Shown: positions 1 to 8,566 of the stretch, piece by piece | Layout of the letters: every line of letters begins with the position of its first letter | Position numbering within the stretch: the first letter of the stretch is position 1 | Assembly (NCBI GenBank): GCA_947504205.1 | Contig: CANNGL010000003.1 | Coordinates: 496,001 to 560,000 of the forward strand | Direction: 5' to 3' | DNA length: 64,000 nt | Source of the DNA: an uncultured Litoreibacter sp. | Lineage (GTDB): Bacteria > Pseudomonadota > Alphaproteobacteria > Rhodobacterales > Rhodobacteraceae | Position numbers and translations under genes: made by a program | The notes under the pieces: generated by a model | Databases searched by the model: none | The model's input: only the letters and a program-made list of their open reading frames with translations | Told to the model about the DNA's origin: nothing

Positions 1-193
1 CGAATGTGGCGACCGTCGGGTTTTGCACGCGTGTATAAATCGGCTGATCTGTTCTCCCGGCCATGCGATCTTCGAAGGCTTGGTAGGTATCAAAGGAAAA
101 CAGCGATGTCTGAACGATGGGGGGAGTCATTGCACCGTTGGCATCGTCAAAGATCGTTGCCATCAGCGTCGCAAGGCCCTGATCGTCAGACAT
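1..193 (-). CDS. Cys/Met-metabolism PLP-dependent enzyme, N-terminal part (runs off the window)
   Basis: Reading the minus strand from the ATG at 193 gives about 64 residues without a stop, and the frame is still open at base 1. The stretch PIYTRVQNPTV near residues 50-60, preceded by TPPIVQTSLF, is typical of the N-terminus of the cystathionine gamma-synthase / methionine gamma-lyase fold-type I PLP family, where this segment helps build the active site of the partner subunit. The start overlaps the 3' end of the upstream FadR-type regulator gene by 8 bases, so the two are probably co-transcribed. The catalytic lysine lies outside the window, so the exact reaction (lyase or sulfhydrylase) cannot be given. 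Confidence 0.75.
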   Translation of the reverse strand, partial: MSDDQGLATLMATIFDDANGAMTPPIVQTSLFSFDTYQAFEDRMAGRTDQPIYTRVQNPTVATF

Positions 194-938
194 TCTGGCC
201 CTCCATGATCGCAACAACCTCGGCTTCCACCATGTCCATGATCGTCTCCATCACATTGGCAGCAGTGTCGCCGTCCCGGTCGACAACCGCTCGGGCCAGA
301 TCGGGATGAAGCGGGATCGTGGCCTGACCCAAGTGGGGCTGTCCGAATGGTGCTTCATAAATTGCATTAAACCCTCCCTGAATCTGCCGAATGAGCTGTT
401 CAAAAAGCGGATTGCCCGAGGCTTGATGGATCGATGCGTGAAAGCGGTGATCGGCGGCGCGCCAATCTTCGCCAGCCTCATACGCGGCCATCAGTTCAGC
501 CGATCGCGCGAGTATGACAAGACCCTGCTGCTCAGACATGTTTTTTGCTGCGACCCGAACAGATTCAATCTCCAACGGTCGCCGCACAGCGTGGGTTCTA
601 AGCAGGCTCTCGGCCTCAAGCTTCAATGTCATGGGCAAATGGATCGCATTCGACGACACCTCTGCCGCGAGGCGCGTACCTGCTTTCTTATTTCGGGTGA
701 CGATTCCCATATTCTGCCATGCGATCATCGCTTCGCGCACTTTCGAGCGGCCTACGTTGAGCTTCTTGGCGATCTCGACTTCCGGGGGCAGACGGTCACC
801 AATGCCAAGACCGGCCCTTTCGATCATCAGGGACAGGGCTTCCAATACGTCGCGGCTGTCTCCGGCTTGTTCCAGATGCGTTAACGCGTCAGGTGCTGCG
901 GAAGGCTTCTTCATGGCAGTCGCGATGTCGGTCACAGG
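186..938 (-). CDS. GntR-family transcriptional regulator, FadR subfamily
   Basis: The protein has an N-terminal winged HTH (GDRLPPEVEIAKKLNVGRSKVREAM, quoted in parts: GDRLPPEVEIAKKL then VGRSKVREAM) followed by an all-helical FCD-type ligand domain with ADHRFHASIHQASGNPL, the usual metal/effector region. Such regulators respond to small carboxylates or amino acids. I take a GTG start at 938 behind a purine-rich AGAGAGA; a TTG at 962 and an ATG at 914 are alternatives. The 3' end overlaps the PLP-enzyme start, so it is likely the local regulator of that gene and of itself; two spaced TGT-ACA palindromes lie just upstream. Confidence 0.85.
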   Translation of the reverse strand, partial: PVTDIATAMKKPSAAPDALTHLEQAGDSRDVLEALSLMIERAGLGIGDRLPPEVEIAKKLNVGRSKVREAMIAWQNMGIVTRNKKAGTRLAAEVSSNAIHLPMTLKLEAESLLRTHAVRRPLEIESVRVAAKNMSEQQGLVILARSAELMAAYEAGEDWRAADHRFHASIHQASGNPLFEQLIRQIQGGFNAIYEAPFGQPHLGQATIPLHPDLARAVVDRDGDTAANVMETIMDMVEAEVVAIMEGQNV

Positions 939-972
939 TCTCTCTCTGCTGTAGTAAATCAACGATATCGAT

Positions 973-1006
973 AATGTCAGACAAAAACAATATAATGTAG
1001 GACATT
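973..1006. promoter_or_regulatory. Candidate operator of the FadR-type regulator
   Basis: Two related palindromes, TGTCAGACA (975-983) and TGTAGGACA (996-1004), sit 21 bases apart in an AT-rich stretch just upstream of the regulator gene. GntR-family operators commonly have a GT-N(1-3)-AC core, and the two-turn spacing fits two dimers on one face of the DNA. Autoregulation is an inference. The rest of the gap from 939 to 1180 shows nothing recognisable. Confidence 0.45.
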
Positions 1007-1180
1007 AAATTTACCGTGTTATCAGAGACTTGTGTGAGAATATCCATCGGCCCTGCTTCGAGAGAACATCTGAAGGTGGTTGAAGGATTTTACCTGCAGG
1101 GAGATTCGCGTGCCCAGATTTGGGCGCTCCTAGATGGATCAGCACTGCCCAGACTGTGCCAAAGCTTGGATGTGCTTCAC

Positions 1181-1759
1181 TTATGCAGCGCGATAGAATG
1201 CGGCAGATACGCCGTTCATGACATTACCCGAAGCAGTGTGAACCAAAGTTCTCGGTACAGAGCCGCTTTCAAACAATCGTTTTCCCCCTCCCAAGACGAC
1301 AGGGAACGTCCAGATACGATATTCATCAATCAGCTCATGGGTGTGCAGCAGCTGGATCAGTTCGCTGCTGCCATGAACCTGTAACAGCGGGCCGCTTTGG
1401 GCCTTGAGTTTGCGAAGCTCTTCGACAACATCACCTGATACAACATGGGAGTTCTCCCAGCCCAACCGATCTGTGGCAGACGTTACCACGTACTTTTTCG
1501 CAGCATTTAGCCGTTCAGACAAATTGGACTTTGGTGCTGTTGGCCAGTGGGTTGCGAAGATGTCGTACGTCTTGCGTCCAAATAAGATGTCATAAGGCAC
1601 CGACATCGCCATGCTCTCCACCTGAGGCATGACGTCTTCCCAATAGGGAGCTGCCCAGCCGCCCTTGGCGAATCCACCACTGGGATCCTCTTCTGCTGAA
1701 CTGGGCGACTGCATGACCCCGTCGAGGGAGACAAAGCTTAAAGTGGCGAGCTTTCGCAT
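1181..1759 (-). CDS. Dihydrofolate reductase-like / RibD C-terminal domain protein
   Basis: The 192-residue protein fits the DHFR-fold RibD_C family: start MRKLATLSFVSLDGVMQ, the segment PYDILFGRKTYDIF near residue 55, and a C-terminal VVLGGGKRLFE. Family members bind NADPH, but their substrates are mostly unknown and they are not true folate-pathway DHFR. The gene begins 7 bases after the SRPBCC gene and is the last of a three-gene ArsR-SRPBCC-RibD_C operon, a common trio in proteobacteria. Function beyond a probable NADPH-dependent reductase cannot be stated. Confidence 0.85.
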   Translation of the reverse strand: MRKLATLSFVSLDGVMQSPSSAEEDPSGGFAKGGWAAPYWEDVMPQVESMAMSVPYDILFGRKTYDIFATHWPTAPKSNLSERLNAAKKYVVTSATDRLGWENSHVVSGDVVEELRKLKAQSGPLLQVHGSSELIQLLHTHELIDEYRIWTFPVVLGGGKRLFESGSVPRTLVHTASGNVMNGVSAAFYRAA

Positions 1760-1766
1760 GACAGAC

Positions 1767-2261
1767 TCAGTTTCGAGAGATGGATGCGGTCAGAGCGGCC
1801 AGCTTGTCGAAAGCTTGGTTCCATCCACCAGCGCCAGCGGTGCCCTCTACTACCCCCACATGCACCATGACCATTCGTGTCTTATCGCCAGCTTCTTCCA
1901 GCTCGACGATCACTTCGGTGATGTCCGGAAAATCAGCGGGCATCCCCATGCTTTGGGGTGAGATAATCGTTCCGGCCTCATCACACATGCTTTCGGTATA
2001 AACGAGGCGGTTCGGTGCATCGATTTCTTTGTAAACGCCTGTGAACCACATCGACATGCTTCTCTCGGGTGTTTCCATCGACATGCATATTTTACGAGTC
2101 CCGCCGACCGTGACATCCATCTGCGCAGTGGGCACGGACATTCCGTTAGGGCCGTACCATTGTTTGAAAAGTTCAGGGTCCGTCCACATTTTCCAGACCA
2201 TATCGATTGGAACGTCAAACTCTCGCTCGATCCGAACCCATTCCTGCTGACTATTCATCAT
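1767..2261 (-). CDS. SRPBCC / AHSA1-domain protein
   Basis: This 164-residue protein opens with EFDVPIDMVWKMWTDPELFKQWYGP, here split as EFDVPIDMVWKMWTDPE and LFKQWYGP, the signature of AHSA1 (activator of Hsp90 ATPase-like) START-fold proteins, and ends with GWNQAFDKLAAL, the family's usual C-terminal helix. The fold makes a hydrophobic cavity; stand-alone bacterial members have no assigned substrate. It overlaps the end of the ArsR regulator gene by 11 bases, so translation is probably coupled. ATG codons at 2261 and 2258 are both possible starts. Confidence 0.85.
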   Translation of the reverse strand: MMNSQQEWVRIEREFDVPIDMVWKMWTDPELFKQWYGPNGMSVPTAQMDVTVGGTRKICMSMETPERSMSMWFTGVYKEIDAPNRLVYTESMCDEAGTIISPQSMGMPADFPDITEVIVELEEAGDKTRMVMVHVGVVEGTAGAGGWNQAFDKLAALTASISRN

Positions 2262-2589
2262 TACTGTCCTTCATGTTGTGGAGAAGGTTGCTCATCGTAT
2301 CGAAGCGCATCTCCCAGATATGTCGATACTGGTCAGTCCACCTGGTGATGTCCTGCAGCGGCTGTGTTTCAAGCATACAAGGGCGAAACTGGGCATCTTT
2401 CCCGCGTTTAATCAGACCCGCCGTTTCCAGAACGCGTATGTGCTTTGAGATGGCGGGTAATGACATCTCGAATGGTGCAGCAAGATCGTTCACGGTGGAC
2501 TGTCCTTCAGCCAGCCGCGCCAAAATTGCCCGGCGCGTTGGATTGGCCAATGCGAAAAAAACCGCGTCGAGTTTTTCATCTTCTAGCAT
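2251..2589 (-). CDS. ArsR-family winged-helix repressor
   Basis: A 112-residue protein with the ArsR fold: FFALANPTRRAILARLAEGQ, then the recognition region MSLPAISKHIRVLETAGLI and a wing KRGKDAQFRPC. It lacks the paired-cysteine metal-binding box of ArsR/SmtB sensors, which suits the SRPBCC-linked subgroup whose signals are unknown. It heads the three-gene operon and probably represses it through the palindrome just upstream. Confidence 0.9.
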   Translation of the reverse strand: MLEDEKLDAVFFALANPTRRAILARLAEGQSTVNDLAAPFEMSLPAISKHIRVLETAGLIKRGKDAQFRPCMLETQPLQDITRWTDQYRHIWEMRFDTMSNLLHNMKDSNDE

Positions 2590-2602
2590 AAAGAGTTTAT
2601 TA

Positions 2603-2614
2603 AACTAATTAGTT
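2603..2614. promoter_or_regulatory. Candidate ArsR operator
   Basis: AACTAATTAGTT is a perfect 12-base palindrome 13 bases upstream of the ArsR start, in a very AT-rich promoter region. Its position fits autorepression of the ArsR-SRPBCC-RibD_C operon; this is inferred from position and symmetry only. Confidence 0.5.
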
Positions 2615-2652
2615 AATTAAGCAATAGGTTAAATGTAAGCAACAGAAGCCAT

Positions 2653-3144
2653 TTAGTAGTAGCGATAAACCACATCATCAGGATGCGGACGTCTGGCTTT
2701 TGGATCAGGCTGTCCACCTAAGCGCTTTGACAACGCAACTGAGCGCGAGTTTTCGGCGTCGATGTAGCTGACCAGGCTTGGGGCTTTGTGAACCCGCTGC
2801 GCCCAATCCTTGCAAGCAGTGGCCGCCTCATAAGCGATCCCGCGTCCTTCGGCCTCGGGGTAGACGAACCAACCAATTTCATATTCCGGAAATAGTGGAC
2901 CCGTGTTGATGGCCACCTGTCCAAGACAAGCTTCGGTTTCACGATCTTCGATCATCAACGCTCCACAACCGAAGAATTGCCATTGTATTGCATCGCTACA
3001 AAACATCCCCCACGCAGCTGCTTCAGAATGTGGACCTCCCATGTGCTTGCTGCGATCAGACGCCATCAGGTCACGGTACTGCGGCCAATCATCAATTGTC
3101 ATTGCTCTGAGATTGAGCCGCTGTGTTTCGAAAAATGTGCTCAT
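2653..3144 (-). CDS. GNAT-family N-acetyltransferase (RimJ/RimL type)
   Basis: The 163-residue protein begins with ETQRLNLRAMTIDDWPQY, the usual first strand and helix of RimJ/RimL-like GNAT enzymes, has the central strand pair ACLGQVAINTG and YEIGWFVYPEAEGRGIAYEA, where the pyrophosphate of acetyl-CoA is bound (EGRGIA in place of the usual Q/RxxGxG/A), and ends with VYRYY. It would transfer an acetyl group to an amine; the substrate cannot be deduced. It is transcribed alone on the minus strand. Confidence 0.85.
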   Translation of the reverse strand: MSTFFETQRLNLRAMTIDDWPQYRDLMASDRSKHMGGPHSEAAAWGMFCSDAIQWQFFGCGALMIEDRETEACLGQVAINTGPLFPEYEIGWFVYPEAEGRGIAYEAATACKDWAQRVHKAPSLVSYIDAENSRSVALSKRLGGQPDPKARRPHPDDVVYRYY

Positions 3145-3299
3145 GGTTTTCGGTCCGGTTGCTCAGGACTATTTGTGTCAGTCCTGAGCTTCTACTAGAG
3201 GACACATATTGTCGGGGACAGCCCCCAACAACAATTTCACCTATGCGGCCTAATCATGTCCGGCAATAAAATATGAGCACATTTCGTTTTCAGTAGAGC

Positions 3300-4277
3300 T
3301 TATCCTGCAGCAATCTGTTTGGCTTTCTCGACCAAAACTTCTGCCTGACGGATTGAAGCGTAGTCGATTAACCGACCATCCAGTGAGACGGCACCTTTAC
3401 CGGCGGCTTCTGCCTCGGCCATTGCGTCGATGATGCGATTGGCCTTTGTAACTTCGGCGTCAGAGGGGCTCATGACTTCATTGGCCAATGCAATCTGGCT
3501 CGGATGGATCGCCCATTTCCCTTCACAACCCAAGACGGCTGCGCGGTAAGCAGCGGCCTTGTAACCCTCGGGATCGGAGAAGTCCCCGAAAGGCCCGTCT
3601 ATCGGGCGCAAACCGTTCGCTCGTGCGGCAACCACCATATTGGCGATGGCGGAGTGCCACATATCTCCCCAATGAACAGCGCGCGCGCCGTCATCATCGG
3701 GGTCTGTCAGGACTGAATAGTGTTGGTTCACGCCGCCGATCACGGTAGTGCGCGCACGCATGCTGGCGGCATAGTCTGCCACCCCAAAATGAAGGCTCTC
3801 GTTTCGCTTGGAAGCAGCGGCGATTTCGCGGACGTTTTGCATCCCCAAAGCAGTCTCAATAATGTGCTCGAAACCGATGCGTTTTTGGTACCCTTTTGCA
3901 TCCTCAATTTGGGTCACCATCATGTCGACTGCATAGACATCGGCGGCAGTGCCAACCTTCGGAATCATAATAAGATCGAGGCGTTCTCCGGCCTGCTCAA
4001 CCACATCGACGACATCGCGATACATGTAGTGTGTGTCCAATCCATTGATTCGAATGGACATAGACTTGTTGCCCCAATCGATCTCGTTCAGACCCTTGAT
4101 AATATTTTTGCGCGCCTGTTCTTTCTCGTCAGGGGCGACGGCGTCTTCGAGGTCAAGGAAGATGACATCTACGTCAGATTTTGCAGCTTTTTCAAACATT
4201 TGTGGCTGGCTTCCAGGAACCGCAAGTTCGCTTCGATTCAGCCGTGCGGTTGCTTGATCAATTGGATGAAAACTCAT
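3300..4277 (-). CDS. mclA: L-malyl-CoA / beta-methylmalyl-CoA lyase (CitE-like)
   Basis: This 325-residue protein of the HpcH/HpaI-CitE fold has RSELAVPGSQPQMFEKAAKS (CoA contact), FLDLEDAVAPDEK (catalytic and Mg-binding acidic residues), SIRINGLDTHYMYRD, MIPKVGTAADVY and GCEGKWAIHPSQI, all features of malyl-CoA lyases rather than citrate lyase CitE. It cleaves malyl-CoA to glyoxylate and acetyl-CoA in the cytoplasm. It lies downstream of, and in the same direction as, the LuxR-type regulator. The opposite-strand genes supply malate-CoA ligase, which makes its substrate, and Sga, which consumes the glyoxylate. Confidence 0.9.
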   Translation of the reverse strand: MSFHPIDQATARLNRSELAVPGSQPQMFEKAAKSDVDVIFLDLEDAVAPDEKEQARKNIIKGLNEIDWGNKSMSIRINGLDTHYMYRDVVDVVEQAGERLDLIMIPKVGTAADVYAVDMMVTQIEDAKGYQKRIGFEHIIETALGMQNVREIAAASKRNESLHFGVADYAASMRARTTVIGGVNQHYSVLTDPDDDGARAVHWGDMWHSAIANMVVAARANGLRPIDGPFGDFSDPEGYKAAAYRAAVLGCEGKWAIHPSQIALANEVMSPSDAEVTKANRIIDAMAEAEAAGKGAVSLDGRLIDYASIRQAEVLVEKAKQIAAG

Positions 4278-4294
4278 TTCAGGATGTCCTCGAG

Positions 4295-4343
4295 GTTGCG
4301 CTTAAGAGTGGGCGCAACACAGGAATAAAAATATTATTCCTGT
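4295..4343. promoter_or_regulatory. Two adjacent inverted repeats in front of mclA
   Basis: ACAGGAATAA (4319-4328) and TTATTCCTGT (4334-4343) form a perfect 10-bp inverted repeat around a 5-base spacer. Directly beside it, GTTGCGC (4295-4301) pairs with GCGCAAC (4312-4318). Both lie between the end of the regulator gene and the mclA start, and neither is followed by a T-run. The first looks more like an operator than a terminator; the second could fold in the mclA leader RNA. Confidence 0.5.
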
Positions 4344-4380
4344 CAATAGCAAAAATTTGAAATATTATTTCGCCGGAGTC

Positions 4381-5031
4381 TCAGTCGTCGAATGAGCTTT
4401 TCGAACCCAGTTGTGACGAAAAGAAGAATGCGACGGCTTGCGTGCGGCTGGTCACAGACAGCTTTTCATAGAGGTTTGAGAGATGGAATTTGACCGTGTT
4501 GGCGGAGATTTCAAACTCAGCCGCGAGCTGCCTGTTGCTGAGCCCGCGAGACAGGGCCTCAAGCAGCGCTTTCTCTCGCTTGGTAAGTTGATGAATGGGA
4601 TCTGTTCGAAGCTCCCGAACATCAAGGAACGGGAATACCATTTGACCGGCAGCAACCGAAGCGCAGGTGTCGAGCAGTCCGTCCACTGGTCCGTTGCGCG
4701 GAGTGAAGCCAGCGGCCCCCGCGGCGAGTGCCTGGCGGGGCAGATCGTTGGCGTTGTCGCCGTAGACGATGATGCGAGGTGCGTAGGCTTGATCTCGCAG
4801 CACCTCGATCAGCTTCTGCCCGCCCAAAGCCGGTAGATTCCAGTCAATGATCCCAATTTGAACCGGCACGCGGATCACGGTTCCAAGATAGTCCTCAGCG
4901 GTCGAGGCCGTTGCCACTAAGGAGAATCGTGGATCGCGATCAAATATCTCCGACATGGCTGAAAGAACCAGCATGTTGCTGTCGGCTAAAGCAACCGAGA
5001 TTGGCGAACTCTCCGCTGTAGATCCCTGCAT
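4381..5031 (-). CDS. LuxR-family regulator with a receiver-like N-terminal domain
   Basis: This 216-residue protein has an N-terminal CheY-like domain (ALADSN near residue 15, IIDWNLPALGGQKL with the likely phosphoacceptor Asp near 60) and a C-terminal LuxR/GerE HTH (LTKREKALLEALSRGLSNRQ, then EISANTVKFHLSNLYEKL). The receiver is atypical: one acidic residue replaces the usual pair, and the conserved Lys-Pro after the fourth strand reads PR, so control may not be classical phosphorylation. It is divergent from sga and precedes mclA, so it is the obvious regulator of the serine-cycle genes; the sequence shows position only. Confidence 0.85.
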   Translation of the reverse strand: MQGSTAESSPISVALADSNMLVLSAMSEIFDRDPRFSLVATASTAEDYLGTVIRVPVQIGIIDWNLPALGGQKLIEVLRDQAYAPRIIVYGDNANDLPRQALAAGAAGFTPRNGPVDGLLDTCASVAAGQMVFPFLDVRELRTDPIHQLTKREKALLEALSRGLSNRQLAAEFEISANTVKFHLSNLYEKLSVTSRTQAVAFFFSSQLGSKSSFDD

Positions 5032-5051
5032 TTATTGACCTTTCAACCCAT

Positions 5052-5126
5052 AACCTACCCATATAGGTTGGCGTGATTTTGGTATACCACGGTATTTCCA
5101 CCTTAATAGGTAGCAAAAAACCTACC
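5052..5126. promoter_or_regulatory. Candidate LuxR-type operators between the regulator and sga
   Basis: AACCTA (5052-5057) and TAGGTT (5064-5069) form one inverted repeat with a 6-base spacer. TAGGT (5107-5111) and ACCTA (5120-5124) form a second pair in the opposite arrangement, and another CCTACC (5121-5126) overlaps it. The shared half-site TAGGT, present four times in the 195-base divergent promoter gap, is what one expects of binding sites for the adjacent regulator. Confidence 0.55.
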
Positions 5127-5226
5127 CAATTAGATACCCAAAAGCAGGAGTAACTTACGTTGCGAGATCTGGCAACTGCGCGTTTCATCAACGAATTAAC
5201 GTCCATCGATATAACAGGGCTTTCTC

Positions 5227-6471
5227 ATGATCAACGCATCTCCGTTCCCACAACTTGTTGTTCCAGATACTTTGGCTGCCGGTCCCGGTCCGGGAAATAC
5301 CGATCATCGGGTCTTACAGGCGTATACCGGGGCAGGCATCGCAGACCACATGCACCCTGATGTACTCCGCGGAATGATCGAATGTAAGCACATGCTGCGT
5401 ACATTCATGGGCACGCAGAACATCTACACGTTCGGTGTTGCAGGCACCGGCTGGAGCGGTCTTGATTGTATGATGTCCGCGGTGATGCCGGGTGACACCG
5501 TTGTGGCATTCTCAAACGGAACTTTTTCGGGCATCGACGCGCTGACGCTGCGTATTAAGGCGGCCACCCGCGCAGAACTGGCGGAAGATAGTCTTGATCC
5601 CAAGCCCGCCAGCGTGACCGTAATCGAGGTGCCGCATGGCTGCTCCGTCACCGCAGAAATAGTTGAATCCGCCCTTGCCGAGCACAAACCAAAGTGGGCC
5701 TTCATGGCACATTGGGAAACGGGGTCTGGCCGGATCAATGATATCCAGGGTTTTTCCGATGCTTGTGTTCGGCATGATTCAATGGGGCTGGTCGATGCGG
5801 TGTCTTCCCTCGGTGTCGAGGATTTCGCGATAGATGATTATCCCGGAGTGGTGGGTTGGGCGTCTTGCCCTCAGAAGGGCCTTTTGTGTCTTCCACTGAC
5901 CTATGCGCCCGTCAGCTTTTCGGATCGCTATATCGAGACGTTGCGCGCGAATGGCGCTTACACCTATGCCAATCACCCGATCATGGAGGCACGGCATTGG
6001 GGCATCGTCGACAATCAGGATGTGGAAAAGGGAGCCTATCATCGCACGCATTCCGCTTACGCTGTGTCGGCATTTCACGAAGCGTTGCGGATCAATTTGG
6101 CAGAGGGATTAAGCCGCCGTGCGCAGGATTACGCTTTCCATGAACAGGCGCTGCGCGAAGCTGTATCTGCGATGGGGTGTGAGGTGACGTCGAATATGAC
6201 CAGCCTCGTGGTTCTCAACTTGCCACCTTCATTGGCGGGACGCGAGATGGAATTGGTTCAGAATTGTCGTGCAGATGGCTTCGGCATCTGGCCGACATTG
6301 TCAGCACCGGTTCAGGTTCGCATCGGTATTCTGAACCTCCTGAGCCAGTCTGCGATCACCGAGATTGTGACGCGGTTCGCACAGGCCATGACCAATCTTG
6401 GGGCCGACCTAGATATCAACACTATTCTTGCCGGCCTGAACGATCACTACCAATCCCGCATCGCTGCATAA
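5227..6471 (+). CDS. sgaA: Serine-glyoxylate aminotransferase
   Basis: The 414-residue protein belongs to the class V aminotransferases of the AGXT/Sga type. [13 protein letters not shown] is the N-terminal signature, [11 protein letters not shown] binds the cofactor phosphate, and [13 protein letters not shown] holds the PLP lysine near residue 220. Sga converts glyoxylate plus serine to glycine plus hydroxypyruvate. It is the first gene of the plus-strand operon sgaA-mtkA-mtkB-hprA-glyA; mtkA follows after 13 bases. Family members also use alanine or asparagine, but the neighbours (hydroxypyruvate reductase and GlyA) point to serine. Confidence 0.92.
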   Translation: MINASPFPQLVVPDTLAAGPGPGNTDHRVLQAYTGAGIADHMHPDVLRGMIECKHMLRTFMGTQNIYTFGVAGTGWSGLDCMMSAVMPGDTVVAFSNGTFSGIDALTLRIKAATRAELAEDSLDPKPASVTVIEVPHGCSVTAEIVESALAEHKPKWAFMAHWETGSGRINDIQGFSDACVRHDSMGLVDAVSSLGVEDFAIDDYPGVVGWASCPQKGLLCLPLTYAPVSFSDRYIETLRANGAYTYANHPIMEARHWGIVDNQDVEKGAYHRTHSAYAVSAFHEALRINLAEGLSRRAQDYAFHEQALREAVSAMGCEVTSNMTSLVVLNLPPSLAGREMELVQNCRADGFGIWPTLSAPVQVRIGILNLLSQSAITEIVTRFAQAMTNLGADLDINTILAGLNDHYQSRIAA

Positions 6472-6484
6472 GGAGGCCTCCTCG

Positions 6485-7675
6485 ATGGATATCCATGAAT
6501 ATCAGGCCAAAGAGGTTCTAAATAACTTCGGTGTAGAAATTCCTGCTGGTGCTCTGGCCTATAGCCCAGAACAAGCCACCTACCGCGCGAGGGAGATGGG
6601 GGGCGAGAAGTGGGTCGTGAAAGCACAGGTCCACGCAGGCGGTCGAGGTAAAGCCGGGGGTGTCAAGCTATGTGACAACGACCATGACATTCAGGCAGCC
6701 TGCGAAGGGATGTTTGGCAAAAAACTGGTGACGCATCAGACCGGACCTGAAGGCATCGGCATCTATCGTGTTTATGTCGAGGCCGCAGTCCCCATTGATC
6801 GCGAGATATATCTTGGCTTTGTGCTTGATCGGACGAGCCAGCGCATCATGATCGTTGCGTCTGCCGAAGGCGGCATGGAGATTGAGGATATCTCGGCGAA
6901 CAAGCCGGAAAGCATTGTGCGCTCTACAGTGGAGCCTGCCGTTGGTTTACGTGATTTTCAGGCGCGAGAAATCTCATTCAAACTGGGGATCGAACCCAGC
7001 TTGACGCAATCGATGGTCCGCACCTTGCAGGGTTGCTATCGCGCGTTCCGCGAGCTGGATGCCACCATGGTTGAGATAAATCCTCTGGTCATCACCGGCG
7101 ACGGCCGTGTTCTGGCCTTGGATGCTAAAATGACATTTGATGACAACGCGCTGTTCCGGCATCCGCAGATCAGTGAGTTGCGAGACAAAAGCCAGGAAGA
7201 TCCTCGGGAAAGCCGCGCTGCGGATCGCGGTCTGTCTTATGTGGGCCTTGAAGGCAATATCGGCTGCATCGTCAACGGCGCGGGACTGGCAATGGCGACG
7301 ATGGACACAATCAAGCTTGCAGGTGGTGAGCCAGCCAATTTCCTCGACATTGGAGGGGGCGCTACCCCTGAGCGCGTGGCCAAGGCGTTCCGGTTGGTGA
7401 TGTCTGACAAGAACGTCCAGGCAGTGCTGGTCAATATCTTTGCTGGCATTAACCGATGTGACTGGGTGGCCGAAGGTGTCGTTCAGGCTTTGAAAGAAGT
7501 TCAGGTGGATGTGCCCGTCATCGTGCGCCTTGCTGGGACCAACGTTGAAGAGGGGCAAAAAATTCTCGCCAAAAGTGGGCTGCCAATCATCCGCGCGACG
7601 ACACTTATGGAAGCTGCCGAGCGGTCGGTCTCTGCATGGCGCAGTGATAAATCCCTTAATCTGAAGGCAGTGTAG
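6485..7675 (+). CDS. mtkA: Malate-CoA ligase (malate thiokinase) beta subunit
   Basis: The 396-residue protein has the SucC-like ATP-grasp fold ([10 protein letters not shown] start, [22 protein letters not shown] loop, [11 protein letters not shown], and a C-terminal ligase domain with [15 protein letters not shown]). An AAGGAGG ribosome binding site precedes the ATG. By sequence alone it could be succinyl-CoA synthetase beta, but its place between sgaA and hprA, with a separate malyl-CoA lyase nearby, is the known setting of malate-CoA ligase. MtkAB makes L-malyl-CoA from malate, CoA and ATP. The 3' end is 2 bases from mtkB. Confidence 0.88.
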   Translation: MDIHEYQAKEVLNNFGVEIPAGALAYSPEQATYRAREMGGEKWVVKAQVHAGGRGKAGGVKLCDNDHDIQAACEGMFGKKLVTHQTGPEGIGIYRVYVEAAVPIDREIYLGFVLDRTSQRIMIVASAEGGMEIEDISANKPESIVRSTVEPAVGLRDFQAREISFKLGIEPSLTQSMVRTLQGCYRAFRELDATMVEINPLVITGDGRVLALDAKMTFDDNALFRHPQISELRDKSQEDPRESRAADRGLSYVGLEGNIGCIVNGAGLAMATMDTIKLAGGEPANFLDIGGGATPERVAKAFRLVMSDKNVQAVLVNIFAGINRCDWVAEGVVQALKEVQVDVPVIVRLAGTNVEEGQKILAKSGLPIIRATTLMEAAERSVSAWRSDKSLNLKAV

Positions 7676-7677
7676 AT

Positions 7678-8556
7678 ATGAGCATTTATCTCGATCGCGA
7701 TACCCGAGTTATCGTTCAGGGCATCACCGGCCGGATGGCCCAGTTTCATACCAAGGACATGCTGGACTACGGCACGAATGTTGTCGGTGGCGTGGTCCCC
7801 GGAAAGGGTGGCGAAAGCGTGCATGGCGTGCCGGTGTTCGACACGGTCAAGGAGGCTGTCGAAGTCACCAAAGCTCAAGCAAGCCTCGTATTCGTACCCC
7901 CGCCGTTTGCTGCAGACAGCATCATGGAAGCCGCTGATGCAGGCATCAGCTATTGCGTTTGTATTACTGACGGTATCCCGGCGCAGGATATGATTCAGGT
8001 GAAGCGCTACATGATGCGCTATCCCAAAGAGCGCCGGATGGTTTTAACCGGTCCGAACTGTGCGGGGACAATCTCACCAGGCAAGGCGATGCTCGGCATC
8101 ATGCCCGGCCATATCTTCCTACAGGGCAATGTAGGCATCGTTGGGCGTTCAGGTACGCTCGGGTACGAGGCCGCTGCGCAACTGAAAGAAAGGGGCATCG
8201 GCGTATCTACCAGTGTCGGGATTGGCGGCGATCCAATCAACGGCTCCTCCTTTCGCGATATTCTTGAGCAGTTCGAAAATGATGAAGACACGCACGTCAT
8301 TGCTATGATCGGCGAGATTGGCGGACCTCAGGAAGCGGAGGCCGCAGCCTATATTCAAGAGCATGTCTCCAAACCGGTTGTTGCTTACGTTGCGGGTCTG
8401 ACGGCGCCCAAAGGGCGGACGATGGGTCACGCAGGTGCGATTATCTCCGCATTTGGAGAGAGCGCCTCCGAGAAGGTGGAGATTCTCAGCGCGGCGGGCG
8501 TGACCGTTGCCGAAAACCCTGCCGTGATTGGTCAGACAATCGCTGGCGTGATGTGA
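7678..8556 (+). CDS. mtkB: Malate-CoA ligase (malate thiokinase) alpha subunit
   Basis: The 292-residue protein is SucD-like: an N-terminal CoA-binding Rossmann domain (VIVQGITGRMAQFHTKDM, then VVPGKGGESVHGVPVFDTV) and a C-terminal domain with MIGEIGGPQEAEAA and the phosphohistidine loop TMGHAGAIIS near residue 250. It forms the alpha subunit with mtkA. The TVKEAVE and ISPGKAMLGIMPGHIF regions are also conserved in succinyl-CoA ligases, so specificity for malate is inferred from the operon. Confidence 0.88.
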   Translation: MSIYLDRDTRVIVQGITGRMAQFHTKDMLDYGTNVVGGVVPGKGGESVHGVPVFDTVKEAVEVTKAQASLVFVPPPFAADSIMEAADAGISYCVCITDGIPAQDMIQVKRYMMRYPKERRMVLTGPNCAGTISPGKAMLGIMPGHIFLQGNVGIVGRSGTLGYEAAAQLKERGIGVSTSVGIGGDPINGSSFRDILEQFENDEDTHVIAMIGEIGGPQEAEAAAYIQEHVSKPVVAYVAGLTAPKGRTMGHAGAIISAFGESASEKVEILSAAGVTVAENPAVIGQTIAGVM

Positions 8557-8566
8557 GGGGGTGGCC

